Shown here piece after piece: positions 24,463 through 32,069 of a stretch of 64,000 nt of DNA (positions within the stretch are counted from its first letter, which is position 1; the number at the start of each line of letters is the position of its first letter). The notes under the pieces were generated by a model that saw only the letters and a list, made by a program, of their open reading frames with translations, searched no databases and had not been told where the DNA came from. The DNA is taken from contig NZ_CWKH01000003.1 of NCBI RefSeq assembly GCF_001245615.1, positions 620,001 through 684,000 of the forward strand, written 5' to 3'. This DNA comes from Mycolicibacterium neworleansense. Lineage in GTDB: Bacteria; Actinomycetota; Actinomycetes; Mycobacteriales; Mycobacteriaceae. A program made the translations under genes and the position numbers.

Positions 24463-25588
24463 GCGGCACCGCGAGCCCGGTCAGCGCGACGGTTACCCAC
24501 ACGGGGCCGAGGTTGCCGGCCGGACCGGTAAGCGAGGCGGCGGCCAGCATCGGCCCGCAGGTGGCCCCGAGGTTGAGCGCGGCCGTCGCGTACGAGCCGC
24601 CCATCGTGACGGCGCGGGATGCCGCGTAAAGCACCTGGGCGATGAGGGTGCTGCCGACGGCGAAGGCCGACATGCCCTGGATGAAGACCAGGATCAGCAC
24701 CGCGACGGGATGGGAGGCTAACGCCACCAACGCAATCCAGCCGACAAGCAGCAGCGGGCCGCCCGCCGCGACGATCACGCCGGGACGGTCATCGGAGAAG
24801 CGGCCCGCCACGGTGACCCCGAGGAATGATCCGAAGCCGAACAGCACCAGGACCACCGGCACCCACAGCTCTCCCAGTCCCGCGGTGCCGGTGACGATCG
24901 GCGCCAAGAAGGTGAACGTGGCGAACGTGCCGGCATTGACCAGGGCAGCGCGCAGCATCGCCGATCCCAGCCCAGGCGATCTGAGCTGAGCCAGCTCGTC
25001 GCGCAGCGATGGCGCATCCGGGACCCGTCCCGAATACCCTTCGGCACGACTAGAAATCCCGTGCAGAATGCCGAGAGCTGCGGGGAGGCAGAGCAAGGCA
25101 ATCGCCCAGAACGTCGCCCGCCATCCCAACACCGCACCGAGCATCGCGCCACCCGGGACGCCCGCGATCGTGGCCACTGTCGTGCCGCCGAGCAGGATCG
25201 ACAGCGCGCGTCCCTTTCGGTCGGCCGCCACCAGCGTGGCAGCGGTGCTCAGCGCCACCGCCAAGAACCCAGCATTGGCCAGCGCGGCGATCACGCGGGT
25301 CGCGAAGAGTACCTGAAAGTTCGGCGTCATCGCACCGACGACATGGCAGAGCGCAAAGACAACCACGCACCCGAGCAGGCTGGTCCGTGGCGGCCACCGG
25401 CGCGCGAGTGCCGCCATGACCGGTGCGCCGATTACCATGCCGACCGCGAACGCAGAGGTCAGTAAACCGGCGGCGCCGACGGTGACACCGAGGCCGGCGG
25501 CGATGTCCGGAACCAGTCCGGCGAGCATGAATTCCGAAGTGCCCATGGCGAAAACGGCCAGGGCAAGCAGGTAGAGAGCAAAAGGCAT
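24425..25588 (-). CDS. MFS drug exporter, chloramphenicol-resistance type (Cmx/Cmr/CmlR-like)
   Basis: A 387-residue, twelve-TM transporter of the DHA1 family. The N-terminus MPFALYLLALAVFAMGTSEF with LAGLVPDIAAGLGV is strikingly like actinobacterial chloramphenicol exporters (Cmr of Rhodococcus, Cmx of Corynebacterium). It should pump drug out in exchange for protons. The ATG at 25588 is chosen over an upstream extension because family members begin MPFALY. A 21-codon reading frame with an internal hairpin lies upstream and may regulate translation. Confidence 0.85.
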   Translation of the reverse strand: MPFALYLLALAVFAMGTSEFMLAGLVPDIAAGLGVTVGAAGLLTSAFAVGMVIGAPVMAALARRWPPRTSLLGCVVVFALCHVVGAMTPNFQVLFATRVIAALANAGFLAVALSTAATLVAADRKGRALSILLGGTTVATIAGVPGGAMLGAVLGWRATFWAIALLCLPAALGILHGISSRAEGYSGRVPDAPSLRDELAQLRSPGLGSAMLRAALVNAGTFATFTFLAPIVTGTAGLGELWVPVVLVLFGFGSFLGVTVAGRFSDDRPGVIVAAGGPLLLVGWIALVALASHPVAVLILVFIQGMSAFAVGSTLIAQVLYAASRAVTMGGSYATAALNLGATCGPMLAAASLTGPAGNLGPVWVTVALTGLAVPLMAVRQRTRLAR

Positions 25589-25671
25589 CGAGGGCTCCGA
25601 GGTAAGAGAACGAACAGGAGACGTCTCGTCACCACGGTCAGCACCCAACAGGCGCGGAAGGACCTGAGGAG

Positions 25672-25737
25672 TCAGTGATTGCGGGGGCTGACGGCGTGAC
25701 CGAAAGCCCCCATCTCATGCGCTTCCGGGCTCGACAT
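25672..25737 (-). CDS. Possible 21-residue leader peptide of the drug exporter
   Basis: A small frame reads MSSPEAHEMGAFGHAVSPRN and His, then TGA. It ends 84 bases before the exporter start. The coding strand inside it contains GGGGGCT and AGCCCCC arms (plus strand 25683-25711 region) able to form a hairpin, and a GAGACGTCTC palindrome lies between it and the exporter (25618-25627). The ribosome site AGGGTGGCGG is modest. The architecture fits drug-responsive translational attenuation, but translation is not proven. Confidence 0.4.
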   Translation of the reverse strand: MSSPEAHEMGAFGHAVSPRNH

Positions 25738-26129
25738 GCCGCCACCCTACTAAACGCCCGCGGCCGGAACGCAACCGAATTCGTCTGACTCCCGGCCGGC
25801 CGAGTGGCCATCAAGAGGTTGCTGCTGGCCGCTGCGGACTCACCGGTCACACTGGCGGCGGACGGGGCGCACCGTCATCGCCGCAGCTGCACACGCGGCG
25901 CCAGCAATCCCGTTCGACTCCGCGACGGTGTGGCGCACTCTCCCGGCACTACGCGGCCTCGCGACAGCCGCCATGCCGGGGTACGTGGCTGTGACATGGT
26001 GAAACCATCAAGAAAACCGACAAGAAAATTCTGGCACTCCTCATGGCCGAGTGCTAATATCGGCGTTGCACAGTGATTGGCTGCCTGCCAGGGTGGCGGG
26101 CTCTGAGACGGTACGGGAGGTGAATTACT
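25738..26129. other. Intergenic region between exporter leader and hsp20
   Basis: No convincing gene is seen in these 392 bases. The left part should hold the minus-strand exporter promoter (TTGCGT and TAGTAG-like elements about 25745-25775 on the reverse strand). The right part holds a CIRCE element at 26031-26057 and the ribosome site GGGAGGTGA (26115-26123) of the Hsp20 gene. Confidence 0.5.
26031..26057 (+). promoter_or_regulatory. CIRCE element (HrcA operator)
   Basis: CTGGCACTC (26031-26039), nine bases, GAGTGCTAA (26049-26057). The CIRCE consensus is TTAGCACTC-N9-GAGTGCTAA, so only two left-arm bases differ and the spacer is exact. It lies 73 bases before the Hsp20 start. HrcA repression relieved by heat or chaperonin limitation is the known function of CIRCE. 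Confidence 0.88.
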
Positions 26130-26579
26130 GTGCTTCGTTTTGATCCGTTCAGCGACCTTGATGTTTTGACCAGGAGTTTGCTGACGAATGATTCCGGGTC
26201 AACTCGTACGCCGAGGTTCATGCCGATGGACCTCTGCAAGATCGGTGACCATTACGTTCTGACGGCCGACCTCCCGGGCATCGATCCGGGCTCGGTGGAC
26301 GTCAATGTGGACAACGGCACGCTGACCATCTCGGCCCATCGGACCGCGCGCTCAGAAGAGTCGGTTCAATGGCTGGCCAACGAGCGGTTCTTCGGCAGTT
26401 ACCGACGCCAGTTGTCGCTCGGCGACGGAATCGATACGTCGGCGATCTCCGCCACATATGAGAACGGTGTCCTCACCGTGACCATCCCTGTGGCAGAACG
26501 TGCCCGGCCCCGCAAGATCGAGGTCGCGCACGGTACCGACCGCAAGTCGATCGAAACCACCACAGTCGACGCGGATTAG
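26130..26579 (+). CDS. Hsp20/alpha-crystallin family small heat-shock protein
   Basis: A 149-residue small heat-shock protein. The alpha-crystallin domain spans about residues 31-130: FMPMDLCKIGDHYVLTADLP, then DNGTLTISAHR, FGSYRRQLSLGDGID, and the closing ENGVLTVTIPVAERARPRKI, with the conserved GVLTVTIP strand. It forms oligomers that hold unfolded proteins in the cytosol. It resembles the M. leprae 18-kDa antigen type rather than HspX. GTG 26130 follows GGGAGGTGA. The CIRCE element upstream indicates HrcA control. Confidence 0.9.
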   Translation: MLRFDPFSDLDVLTRSLLTNDSGSTRTPRFMPMDLCKIGDHYVLTADLPGIDPGSVDVNVDNGTLTISAHRTARSEESVQWLANERFFGSYRRQLSLGDGIDTSAISATYENGVLTVTIPVAERARPRKIEVAHGTDRKSIETTTVDAD

Positions 26580-27190
26580 TCGGTCTGCCCGCGGCGGTCC
26601 AGCCTGAACTTCAGGTTGGACCGCACTGCGGGCCATTCGATGTCCAGGATCGAATAAACGACGGTGTCACGACGGGATCCGTCGGGTCCCAGCTGGTGGC
26701 TGCGCAGCACGCCGTCGAGTTTGGCGCCGAGCCGCTCGATGGCCGCCCGGCTGGCGGAGTTGAAGAAGTGGGTGCGGAATTCCACTGCCACACAATTCAA
26801 CTCGTCGAAGGCATGTCCCAGCATCAGCAGTTTGGTCTCGGCGTTGATGCCGCTACGCCGAGCCGCGGCGGTGTACCAGGTATGCCCGATCTCCAGCCTG
26901 CGGTTCGGGCCGTCGACATGCAGATAGCTCGACGACCCGACCAACCTGCCGTCGAGGTCGCGCACCACGAAGCTGACGCCGTGGTCGGCCGCACGCAGCT
27001 CGAGCATCCGCTGCACCCACTCGGTGGCTCCGCCCGGTTTGGGCGTCATCGTGAACCAGAGCGAACCCAACTCACCATCCGCGGCGACAGCGTCGATCTC
27101 AGCAATGTGCCCGGTGGTCAACGGCTCCAACTTCACCCAGCGTTGCCCGGTCAGCTCGACCGGCTTGACGAATTCGCTCACCAGATCCAT
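26576..27190 (-). CDS. GNAT family N-acetyltransferase (RimJ/RimL type)
   Basis: A 204-residue acetyltransferase of the RimJ/RimL type. RWVKLEPLTTGHIAEI opens the fold. The acetyl-CoA loop region lies around LEIGHTWYTAAARRSGINAE, followed by the helix with LLMLGHAFDELNCVAVEFRT and FFNSASRAAIERLGAK. The substrate is not predictable. I chose the ATG at 27190 (MDLVSEF) rather than 27208. The stop overlaps the convergent hsp20 stop by four bases. Confidence 0.83.
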   Translation of the reverse strand: MDLVSEFVKPVELTGQRWVKLEPLTTGHIAEIDAVAADGELGSLWFTMTPKPGGATEWVQRMLELRAADHGVSFVVRDLDGRLVGSSSYLHVDGPNRRLEIGHTWYTAAARRSGINAETKLLMLGHAFDELNCVAVEFRTHFFNSASRAAIERLGAKLDGVLRSHQLGPDGSRRDTVVYSILDIEWPAVRSNLKFRLDRRGQTD

Positions 27191-27212
27191 CCCTTGCTCT
27201 TCGTGCAAGCGC

Positions 27213-27629
27213 TCATCGGCCCAACGTCGACAACAAGGACCACACCGAACACAACCCGGCCAGCACCGCCATCGCCGCCCCCAGATAGAGCCCGTAACCC
27301 GCGGCCACCGGCCCTTTGACGTTGAGCATGTAGTACCACACCGTCAAGGCCACCAGGGTCACCGAAATCAACAGCCCGGCAGCCGAAGCCCACCGTTGCG
27401 ACAGGCCGCGCCCGGCCATCGCACCGGCCACGATCAGGCCGGAACCCAGCAGGACGATCAGCTGCCCGGCGCCGAAACCGCGTGGCAGCACGATGCTTCC
27501 CACCGCGCCGCCGATCGCATTGGCCCGGCCGCCGCCGTCGACCGAGGTGGTCAGCCAAGGCAACCAGGCGACCACCACCAGGACGGCGGCACACAGGGCT
27601 ACCAGCCACCCTGGACGTAGACGAACCAT
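27213..27629 (-). CDS. Four-TM membrane protein, function unknown
   Basis: A 138-residue hydrophobic protein with TM helices near residues 7-24, 47-68, 77-94 and 108-132. The first loop carries WLPWLTTSVDGGGRAN. It resembles small mycobacterial conserved membrane proteins without an assigned role. I chose the ATG at 27629 (MVRLRPGW); the longer frame overlaps the divergent cupin gene. The two genes have nearly overlapping start regions. Confidence 0.7.
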   Translation of the reverse strand: MVRLRPGWLVALCAAVLVVVAWLPWLTTSVDGGGRANAIGGAVGSIVLPRGFGAGQLIVLLGSGLIVAGAMAGRGLSQRWASAAGLLISVTLVALTVWYYMLNVKGPVAAGYGLYLGAAMAVLAGLCSVWSLLSTLGR

Positions 27630-27648
27630 GACGACGAGACTATCGGTT

Positions 27649-28101
27649 GTGAGCGAACTACCCGACTGGGCCAGACGGCTCGATCTCGCCCCGCACCCCG
27701 AGGGCGGCTGGTACCGCGAGACCTGGCGCAGCGAACTGGCCATCCCCCAGTCCTCGCTGCCGTCGGGCTACTCCGGGCCACGCAGCGCCGGCACCGCGAT
27801 CCTGTTCCTGCTGATGCCCGGCCAGCAGTCGGCCTGGCACACGGTGCGCAGCGCCGAGCTGTGGTTCCACCACCGGGGCAGCCCACTGGTCCTGGAGGTC
27901 GGCGCGCAAAGAGACGCGGCGACAAGCCTTCTGCTGGGCCCGGATGTGTTGGCCGGGCAGCACCCGCAACTGCTGGTGCCGCCCGGCCACTGGCAACGTG
28001 CGATGCCGCGCGATGACGAGCCCGCCCTGGTCAGCTGTGTGGTGGTGCCGGGCTTCGACTTCGCCGACTTCGCCCTCAGCCCTGCAGCGACGACAGATTG
28101 A
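27649..28101 (+). CDS. Cupin family protein (DUF985)
   Basis: A 150-residue cupin. LDLAPHPEGGWYRETWRS is the DUF985 opening motif, and MPGQQSAWHTVRSAELWFHH and LVPPGHWQRAMPRDDEPALV hold the metal-binding His/Glu pattern of the barrel. The substrate is unknown; some relatives act as sugar-phosphate or keto-acid handling enzymes. GTG 27649 is preferred; an ATG at 27628 overlaps the divergent start. Its end overlaps the convergent VOC gene by 26 bases. Confidence 0.78.
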   Translation: MSELPDWARRLDLAPHPEGGWYRETWRSELAIPQSSLPSGYSGPRSAGTAILFLLMPGQQSAWHTVRSAELWFHHRGSPLVLEVGAQRDAATSLLLGPDVLAGQHPQLLVPPGHWQRAMPRDDEPALVSCVVVPGFDFADFALSPAATTD

Positions 28102-28849
28102 ACTCGGCGCCGGTCGGATCGGCCACTGCGGCCAGCCGCCCGTAAGGCGTGTCCTCGGCCGGGCGCACCACCGAACCACCGTTGGCGACGATCAGCTCGA
28201 TGGTCTTGTCGACATCGTCGGAGCCCAGGAACGAGCACCAGTGCGACGGGGCGCCTTCGGGCATGATCGCGGCGCCGTCCATCACCCCGACGAGCGCCTC
28301 ACCATCGAAGTTGGCTGTGCTGTAGCGGAATTCATCGGAGTCCGACACAGTCTCGGTGGTCCAGCCGAACGCCGTGCGGTAGAAGTCCAGGGCCTTGGCA
28401 TAGTCGCGGGTGGTCACCTGGTGATACACCGGTGCACCGGCTTCGTTGAACACCGCGAAACCCTCGTGCCCACCCGGCTGCCAGACGCCGAAGACGGACC
28501 CCGTCGGGTCGGTCATCATCGCCATCCGGCCCTTGGCCGGAATGTCCATCACCCCACCACAGTTGCCCCCGCCTGCCGCGGTCACCGCGGCGACGGCAGC
28601 ATCGGCGTCGGCGGTGTGCAAATAGACCGTCCAGGCATCCGGCGCGTTCCACTGCGGGTCATTGCGCATCAGCCCGGCCACCACCTGGCCGTCGACAGAT
28701 GCGGTGACGTAGCCGCCGTATTCGGGGCCACCGGTTTCGAACGTCCAGCCGAACACTGCACCGTAGAACTGCTTGGCGCGCTCGAGGTCAGAGGTGGCCA
28801 GGTCGGTCCAGGTGGGGGCGCCCAGCGGGGCGCTCTGACGGGTAACCAC
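28076..28849 (-). CDS. VOC family protein with two glyoxalase-type domains
   Basis: A 257-residue protein with tandem vicinal-oxygen-chelate modules: domain 1 starts at APTWTDLATSDLERAKQFYG and domain 2 at APVYHQVTTRDYAKALDFYR; each ends in an MTDPTGSVFGVW/VADPTGAEFNL motif. Such two-domain proteins resemble hydroxylase-like antibiotic-resistance or glyoxalase proteins. The GTG at 28849 follows GGAGGAG at about 28857-28863 on the minus strand; the ATG at 28882 would lie upstream of that site. A 25-base inverted repeat sits just upstream. Confidence 0.83.
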   Translation of the reverse strand: MVTRQSAPLGAPTWTDLATSDLERAKQFYGAVFGWTFETGGPEYGGYVTASVDGQVVAGLMRNDPQWNAPDAWTVYLHTADADAAVAAVTAAGGGNCGGVMDIPAKGRMAMMTDPTGSVFGVWQPGGHEGFAVFNEAGAPVYHQVTTRDYAKALDFYRTAFGWTTETVSDSDEFRYSTANFDGEALVGVMDGAAIMPEGAPSHWCSFLGSDDVDKTIELIVANGGSVVRPAEDTPYGRLAAVADPTGAEFNLSSLQG

Positions 28850-28870
28850 GATATGTCTCCTCCATGGTGA

Positions 28871-28895
28871 GTGGTCGGTCATGCATACCGACCAC
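28871..28895. promoter_or_regulatory. Inverted repeat GTGGTCGGT-catgcat-ACCGACCAC
   Basis: Perfect nine-base arms with a seven-base spacer lie 22-46 bases upstream of the VOC protein start and 39 bases after the end of the acyl-CoA dehydrogenase operon. It could be an operator for the VOC gene or a terminator for the operon; no T-run is present. Confidence 0.5.
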
Positions 28896-28933
28896 CGGCA
28901 CCGGGAAAACTCATCGCCGACCGCCGAACAGGG

Positions 28934-29968
28934 CTATCCGTAGCGCTGAGCGATCCTGGCGCGGTGCTCGGCAGGCGCACCGAACAGCGACCGGTCGAGC
29001 GCGGCCCGCTTGAGATACACATGGACGCCGCTCTCCCAGGTGTAACCGATGCCGCCGTGCAGCTGCATGGCCTTACCGGCCACCTCGACGGCAGCCTCGG
29101 TGCTGTAGGCCTTCGCCATCGACACCGCGCGTGGTTCGGGCGCCGTGATGGCGGCGGTCACCAGCTGCCGGGCCACCGAGATCCGCACGAGCATGTCGGC
29201 GCAGGCGTGCTTGACGGCCTGGAACGAGCCGATCGGACGGCCGAACTGCCGGCGGGCCCCGGTGTAGGACACCGTGGCGTCGAGCATGGCCTGGGCGACA
29301 CCGAGACTGTCACAGGCCACCGCGAGTGCGGCGCGTTCGGGCAGTTTCTGCAACTGTGCCGCGGCGTCGCCGTCGAATCGCCACACCGCATCCTCGTCGA
29401 CCTCCACGCCCTCGGCCGTCACGGTGGCCAGCCGGCGGGTCTCGTCCAGCACCGGCTGCTCGGTGACCGTCAACCCGGGTGCGCCGGCCGCCACATCCAC
29501 CAACACCGCGACGCCGTCGGCGTCACGAGCCGGCAACAGCAGCCGCTGAGCTCCTGCCGCGTCGGACACGAAGCCGGCCCGGCCGTGGACGCGCCAGCCC
29601 AGTCTCGTGGTGGCCAGATCGAAGGGCGCCGGCTCCCCGCCCCCGGGTAGGGCAAGCGCGACGCGGGTTTGCCCGGCCACCACCGCCTCCACCAACGCAT
29701 CGCGGAACTCGTTGGGTCGCACCGCATCGAGGGCGCCGATGGCCAGCACTGCACTTCCGAGATAACTGGTGGGCGCCGCGGCCCGGCCGATCTCCTCGCA
29801 GATCACCGCGACCTCGGCGAACGTCGCACCAGCGCCGCCGGATTCCTCGGGGGCATCCAGTCCGACCCAGCCCGCCGATACCAGCAGCGGCCAGTCGAGG
29901 CTGTCCTTGGCCAGCAGATCGCTTGCTACCGAACGTAGCTCGTCATGGATGTCGGAGAAGTCGCTCAT
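28934..29968 (-). CDS. Acyl-CoA dehydrogenase (FadE), last gene of the catabolic operon
   Basis: A 344-residue FadE-type protein. GWVGLDAPEESGGAGATFAE is the N-terminal domain signature, and RRQFGRPIGSFQAVKHACAD and MQLHGGIGYTWESGVHVYLK mark the C-terminal FAD-binding helices. The middle domain lacks a clear SEPEAGSD-type FAD loop, so it may serve as the partner subunit of the preceding FadE. Mycobacterial steroid-type FadEs work as heterotetramers of neighbouring gene products. ATG 29968 overlaps the previous stop by one base (TGATG). Confidence 0.83.
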   Translation of the reverse strand: MSDFSDIHDELRSVASDLLAKDSLDWPLLVSAGWVGLDAPEESGGAGATFAEVAVICEEIGRAAAPTSYLGSAVLAIGALDAVRPNEFRDALVEAVVAGQTRVALALPGGGEPAPFDLATTRLGWRVHGRAGFVSDAAGAQRLLLPARDADGVAVLVDVAAGAPGLTVTEQPVLDETRRLATVTAEGVEVDEDAVWRFDGDAAAQLQKLPERAALAVACDSLGVAQAMLDATVSYTGARRQFGRPIGSFQAVKHACADMLVRISVARQLVTAAITAPEPRAVSMAKAYSTEAAVEVAGKAMQLHGGIGYTWESGVHVYLKRAALDRSLFGAPAEHRARIAQRYG

Positions 29969-31140
29969 CACACCGCACTCGGTTCTCGGGGCAGGCCCAG
30001 GCCACGCTCACCGATGATGGTGCGCTGGATCTCGCTGGCTCCGCCGGGGATGGTCCACTCCCACGATCCGATGAAATCGAGCATCCAGGCGCCCGATTCC
30101 CAGCCGCTGGAGGCCGGTTTGGCCAACACGGTGTGGGCGTTCAGGCCACCGATCTCCGCACCGAATCCGGTCATCCGTTGCAACAGCTCGCTGTAGTACA
30201 GCTTGACGATCGAGGCGTCCGCCGGACCGGCCCGCCCCGCCTCGGTACGTTCCACCAGGTCGCGGCAGAGCCCGCGCAGGCCGGTCAGCTCGATCTCGAA
30301 CTGCGCCAGCCGATCTGCCACCGCCGGATCCTCGACCGGAGCGGCTTCCAGCAGCCAGTTGAAGCCCGCATTGCCCAGCCGTTCGGACAGCTCCAGCATG
30401 GTCATGCCGCGCTCGGCGCCGAGCGTGGCCTGCGCGACCTGCCAACCCTTGTTCACCGGGCCGATGAGATTGGTCGCCGGGACCGCGACGTCGTTGAGGA
30501 AGATCTCGCAGAAGTGCGAATCCCCCGCCGCGTTGCGGATCGGCCGCACGTCGATCCCGGGAGTGGTCATGTCCATCAGGAAATACGAGATACCGTGCCG
30601 TTTGGGCGCTTCCGGATCGGTGCGGGCCAGCAACAGGCACCAGTCGGCGTGCATCGCACCACTGGCCCAGAGCTTCTGGCCGTTGACGATGAACCGGTCA
30701 GCTGCGACGCTGTCGACCTTCGCCGTGGTACGCAGGGCAGCCAGATCTGATCCGGCCTCCGGCTCAGAGAAACCCTGCACCCAGATCTCACCGTCGAGGA
30801 TGGCGGGCAGGTGCCTTTGCTTCTGCTCGTCGGTACCTGCGGCGAGCAGGGTCGAGGCGGCGTGATGGATACCGACGAAGGCCAGCACCAGCCGCGGCGC
30901 ATCATGGGCGGCCAGCTCCTGGTACAGCACGATCTGCTCGGCAACTCCCATGCCGCCGCCCCATTCGGCAGGCCAGTGCGGCACCGCGTAGCCGGCGGTG
31001 TGAAGTTCGGCGAACCAGGATTTCTGGAACGCCACGAACTCGTCGGCACTGACGCCGGTCTGCTTGGCACGCCAGTCTTTCGGAACGTGGGTGGCGCACC
31101 AGTCCCTTACCGTGGCCCGGAACTCGTCGAGGCCGGTCAT
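29968..31140 (-). CDS. Acyl-CoA dehydrogenase (FadE)
   Basis: A 390-residue FAD-dependent acyl-CoA dehydrogenase. WPAEWGGGMGVAEQIVLYQE, WVQGFSEPEAGSDLAALRTT (substrate/FAD loop) and TIPGGASEIQRTIIGERGLG (C-terminal FAD motif) are all present, so it looks catalytically complete. It would introduce a 2,3-double bond into an acyl-CoA. It is paired with the FadE downstream (one-base overlap) and overlaps the upstream FadE by four bases. Confidence 0.88.
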   Translation of the reverse strand: MTGLDEFRATVRDWCATHVPKDWRAKQTGVSADEFVAFQKSWFAELHTAGYAVPHWPAEWGGGMGVAEQIVLYQELAAHDAPRLVLAFVGIHHAASTLLAAGTDEQKQRHLPAILDGEIWVQGFSEPEAGSDLAALRTTAKVDSVAADRFIVNGQKLWASGAMHADWCLLLARTDPEAPKRHGISYFLMDMTTPGIDVRPIRNAAGDSHFCEIFLNDVAVPATNLIGPVNKGWQVAQATLGAERGMTMLELSERLGNAGFNWLLEAAPVEDPAVADRLAQFEIELTGLRGLCRDLVERTEAGRAGPADASIVKLYYSELLQRMTGFGAEIGGLNAHTVLAKPASSGWESGAWMLDFIGSWEWTIPGGASEIQRTIIGERGLGLPREPSAV

Positions 31141-32069
31141 GACGAGAACAATCCGGTGAGTCCGTGCCGTCCCAGGCGCGCGGTCAACGTGTCCCGGGTC
31201 TTGGACACCCCGAAGGGCAGGCGGCGCACGGGCTGGCTGTAGCGCGACAGCCAGGACAGCGTGGTCTCATCGCAGAAGCCGACCGCGCCGTGCAGTTGGT
31301 GGCACACGCGGAACACCACCTCGGCGGCCTCGATGGCGGCCAGCCGCAATGCCAGGGCGTCGTTGATCGCCTCATCGGCGGCGTTGGTGACCACACTCCA
31401 CAGCGCGTACCTGGCCAGCATGTCGACGCCGCTGCGCTCCACCTCGGCGTCGGTGAGCTGGAACTGCACACCTTGGAACGACGACAGCGGCTGGCCGAAC
31501 TGCTTGCGCAGGCTGACGTGTGCGGTGGTCAGGTCGATGGCGCGGTCCAGCATGCCCAGCAGGGTCCAGGACGGCAGCGTGAGGGCCAGGGCGACGTCGT
31601 TCAACCCCGCACTGTCCACGGCGGCCAGCTCGAGGGCGGTGGCGAAGGACGGGCCCGGCGCGCCGAGTTTGGTCACGGTACTGCGCGCACCGTCCAATGT
31701 GACAGCGGCCCAACGGTTGTCCAGCCCCTGTAACGGTGCCTCGGGCGCGGTTGCGTCGACGACGATCAGGCCGTCGACCTCCATGTCTTGCGGGCGCGAC
31801 AAGCGCTCGGCCACCGGGTACGGCAGCGCCCAATAGCCCGCGCTGCGGCACACCGCAGCAGCGGCCTCCAGTGCGTCGGCGTCGGCGCGCGGTTCCAACT
31901 CCAAGACGCCCAGACCGTCGAGTACCGGCGTCACCATCTCGGCGCGAGTCTCTGGTTTGGCGTCGGCCTGGGCCAGCAGCTGATCGCCACCGGCGGACTC
32001 GAACGCCTTGAGGGCTTGGCGGCCATATTCTTTCGCGTCATCGCTGAGATCGAGGATCATCGCCGTCAC
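31137..32069 (-). CDS. Short acyl-CoA dehydrogenase family protein (probable FadE partner subunit)
   Basis: At 310 residues this is shorter than normal FadEs. The C-terminal half has recognisable helices (RKQFGQPLSSFQGVQFQLTD, FRVCHQLHGAVGFCDETTLS), but the N-terminal and middle domains are reduced and the FAD-loop motif is missing. It probably forms a heteromer with the full-length FadE encoded immediately upstream. GTG 32069 overlaps that gene by four bases. Confidence 0.8.
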   Translation of the reverse strand: MTAMILDLSDDAKEYGRQALKAFESAGGDQLLAQADAKPETRAEMVTPVLDGLGVLELEPRADADALEAAAAVCRSAGYWALPYPVAERLSRPQDMEVDGLIVVDATAPEAPLQGLDNRWAAVTLDGARSTVTKLGAPGPSFATALELAAVDSAGLNDVALALTLPSWTLLGMLDRAIDLTTAHVSLRKQFGQPLSSFQGVQFQLTDAEVERSGVDMLARYALWSVVTNAADEAINDALALRLAAIEAAEVVFRVCHQLHGAVGFCDETTLSWLSRYSQPVRRLPFGVSKTRDTLTARLGRHGLTGLFSS

